From an uncultured Eubacteriaceae bacterium (GTDB taxonomy: Bacteria; Bacillota; Clostridia; Eubacteriales; Eubacteriaceae), in NCBI GenBank assembly GCA_947630385.1, contig CANRHG010000011.1:1-22892 (forward strand): a DNA stretch of 22,892 bases. The letters run 5' to 3'. How positions within the stretch are numbered: position 1 is the stretch's first letter; each line of letters opens with the position of its first letter. Below are positions 21,679-22,892 of this stretch, one piece after another. A program made the position numbers and the translations under genes. The notes beneath the pieces are model-generated. The model was not told where the DNA came from and ran no database searches. It saw only the letters and a program-made list of their open reading frames with translations.

Positions 21679-22892
21679 TTATCCTAAGAGAATATTTCCA
21701 GGGGGTAGTTTATAATGACCGATCTTATCAAAGCGGCGTTTTTCGGTATCTGCCAATAAATAAGCGATGGTAAGCGGTCCTACCCTTCCGACAAACATAC
21801 TGATAATTAATATACATTTACCATAAACGGACAGATCCGCCGTGATTCCACAGGAAAGTCCGACCGTATTGTAAGCCGATAAAAGTTCAAACAATAAATA
21901 ATCGATATTTATCTTACTGTCAAAGATCATAAGACCAAAATAACAGAGGATCAGTACGATCACGTTGATCGCAAAGATCGTCATGGCCCGAAGAATCGTC
22001 TCGCGCGTGATTCTTCGTCGCATAACGTTGACGTCTTTTCTCCCCTTTAAGACGGCATAGACCGTGACCAAAATGACAAAAAGGGTCGTCGTCTTTAATC
22101 CGCCCCCGGTAGATCCGGGTGAGGCTCCGACAAACATCAAAAGATCAGTAAGGAAAATCGAGGGGTTCGTCATTGAAGCCTGAACGATCGTATTGGCTCC
22201 GGCGGTCCTCGGGGTGGTCGCCTGGAAAAAACTGGCGTCTAGCTTTCCTACAAAGCTTAGGTTCCCCATCGTATGCGGGTTGTTAAACTCAAATAGGAAG
22301 AAAAACAAGGTCCCCGAAAAGAGCAACAGTCCCGTTGTGATCAAAACGACTTTTGAATGTAAGCTAAGTTTTCTCCGTTTTGGATAGTCTAGTAAATCGA
22401 CGTAAACGGAAAATCCAAGCCCACCGATGATGATCAATAAGCAGATGACGATCGTAAAATATGTATTTGAGACGTAGTGGGTAAATCCCGACTGTCCTAC
22501 GCTGGCCATAAGATCAAAACCCGCGTTGCAGTACATAGAGACCGAGTGCCAAATGCTAAAATAAACGCCCCGAACAAACCCAAACTGTGGGACAAAAACC
22601 AAACAAAGGAGTAAAGCTCCTATCCCCTCTATTGATAAGGCGAAATAAATGATTTTTTTTACAAACGAAACAACGCCTGATATTTGATCGGAGTTGATCG
22701 CGGCTTGAATGATGAGGCGGTCATGAATCGAGATCCTACGGCCCGTCGCAATAAAGGCCAGTGTCATAAAAGTCATGAACCCCAATCCGCCGATTTCGAT
22801 TAAAATGATGATTACGATCTGACCAAACAGATTCCAGTAAGCCCCCGTAGGAAGGGTGATCAGTCCGGTCACACAGACGGCAGAGACCGACG
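21679..22892 (-). CDS. ktrB: KtrB/TrkH-type potassium transporter, 3' part
   Basis: At least 404 codons are visible. The frame runs off the right edge: it continues upstream of the GTG at 22872 through SVSAVCVTGL, the first pore loop. All four pore-loop glycines are present, in VTGL, YCNAGFD, TAGANTI and TVGLSCG, and there are about eight membrane helices, so this is the K+-conducting subunit. The C-terminus (PPGNILLG) is short and complete. Only the start and the first helices (roughly 50 residues) are missing. It is the first visible gene of the minus-strand unit; its promoter is outside the window. Confidence 0.95.
   Translation of the reverse strand, partial: SVSAVCVTGLITLPTGAYWNLFGQIVIIILIEIGGLGFMTFMTLAFIATGRRISIHDRLIIQAAINSDQISGVVSFVKKIIYFALSIEGIGALLLCLVFVPQFGFVRGVYFSIWHSVSMYCNAGFDLMASVGQSGFTHYVSNTYFTIVICLLIIIGGLGFSVYVDLLDYPKRRKLSLHSKVVLITTGLLLFSGTLFFFLFEFNNPHTMGNLSFVGKLDASFFQATTPRTAGANTIVQASMTNPSIFLTDLLMFVGASPGSTGGGLKTTTLFVILVTVYAVLKGRKDVNVMRRRITRETILRAMTIFAINVIVLILCYFGLMIFDSKINIDYLLFELLSAYNTVGLSCGITADLSVYGKCILIISMFVGRVGPLTIAYLLADTEKRRFDKIGHYKLPPGNILLG

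Noticed and set aside
1..22892. CRISPR arrays, tRNA or rRNA genes, and insertion sequences with terminal inverted repeats
   Set aside because: None was seen. The only tandem-type DNA repeat is the 64-bp pair in the Rpn region, and the 11-residue repeats are at protein level only.

Overview
The window looks like chromosomal DNA from an anaerobic, clostridia-grade Bacillota. The evidence is a V-type ATPase operon in the NtpF-I-K order, a complete methyl-branch (tetrahydrofolate) Wood-Ljungdahl gene set in the order seen in acetogens, the Firmicutes arrangement TrmH-type methylase/pheS/pheT/zapA, clear Shine-Dalgarno sequences and several TTG starts. The species cannot be named from the sequence alone. 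The left half and the pheST/ktr end are moderately GC-rich. About 11.55-16.75 kb is visibly more AT-rich.

Layout. (1) 1-4679, minus strand: an apparent single transcription unit of pyridoxal/pyridoxamine kinase, a small BMC-fold (microcompartment-shell-like) protein, a membrane-anchored GH3 beta-N-acetylhexosaminidase, and then V-ATPase peripheral-stalk subunit (NtpF/AhaH type), subunit I, and the start of proteolipid K, which runs off the left edge. (2) 4782-5318, minus: 5-formyl-THF cyclo-ligase, divergent from the next block. (3) 5485-11552, plus: a tightly packed one-carbon operon, fhs-fchA-folD-metV-metF-lpd, taking formate to methyl-THF, with a flavoprotein disulfide reductase at the end and a terminator-like hairpin after it. 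No CODH/ACS, Rnf or Hdr gene lies in the window. (4) 11654-12826, minus: an Rpn-type PD-(D/E)XK nuclease gene with a decayed copy of its own 3' end directly downstream. (5) 12827-13506: a 680-bp AT-rich gap holding a cluster of four near-identical 13-bp palindromes. (6) 13507-14592, plus: a Xer-type tyrosine recombinase, separated by a 20-bp perfect bidirectional terminator from (7) 14743-22892, minus: ktrB (partial)-ktrA-trmH-like-pheS-pheT-dprA-like-zapA-like.

How the genes fit together. The one-carbon block and the divergent cyclo-ligase share folate metabolism. FchA supplies the cyclohydrolase step, and the neighbouring FolD has lost the residues normally needed for that step, so the two enzymes appear to have divided the labour. 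The minus-strand right block joins K+ uptake, Phe-tRNA charging and two proteins of DNA/cell-division type.

The strongest points for a second look are: the ZapA-like protein carrying 19 uninterrupted 11-residue (hendecad) coiled-coil repeats; FolD with its cyclohydrolase Lys and Gln replaced; the four-site palindrome array upstream of the recombinase; the lone BMC-domain gene inside the V-ATPase operon; and a divergent DprA-like gene with an extended -10 placed so that its mRNA could be leaderless.
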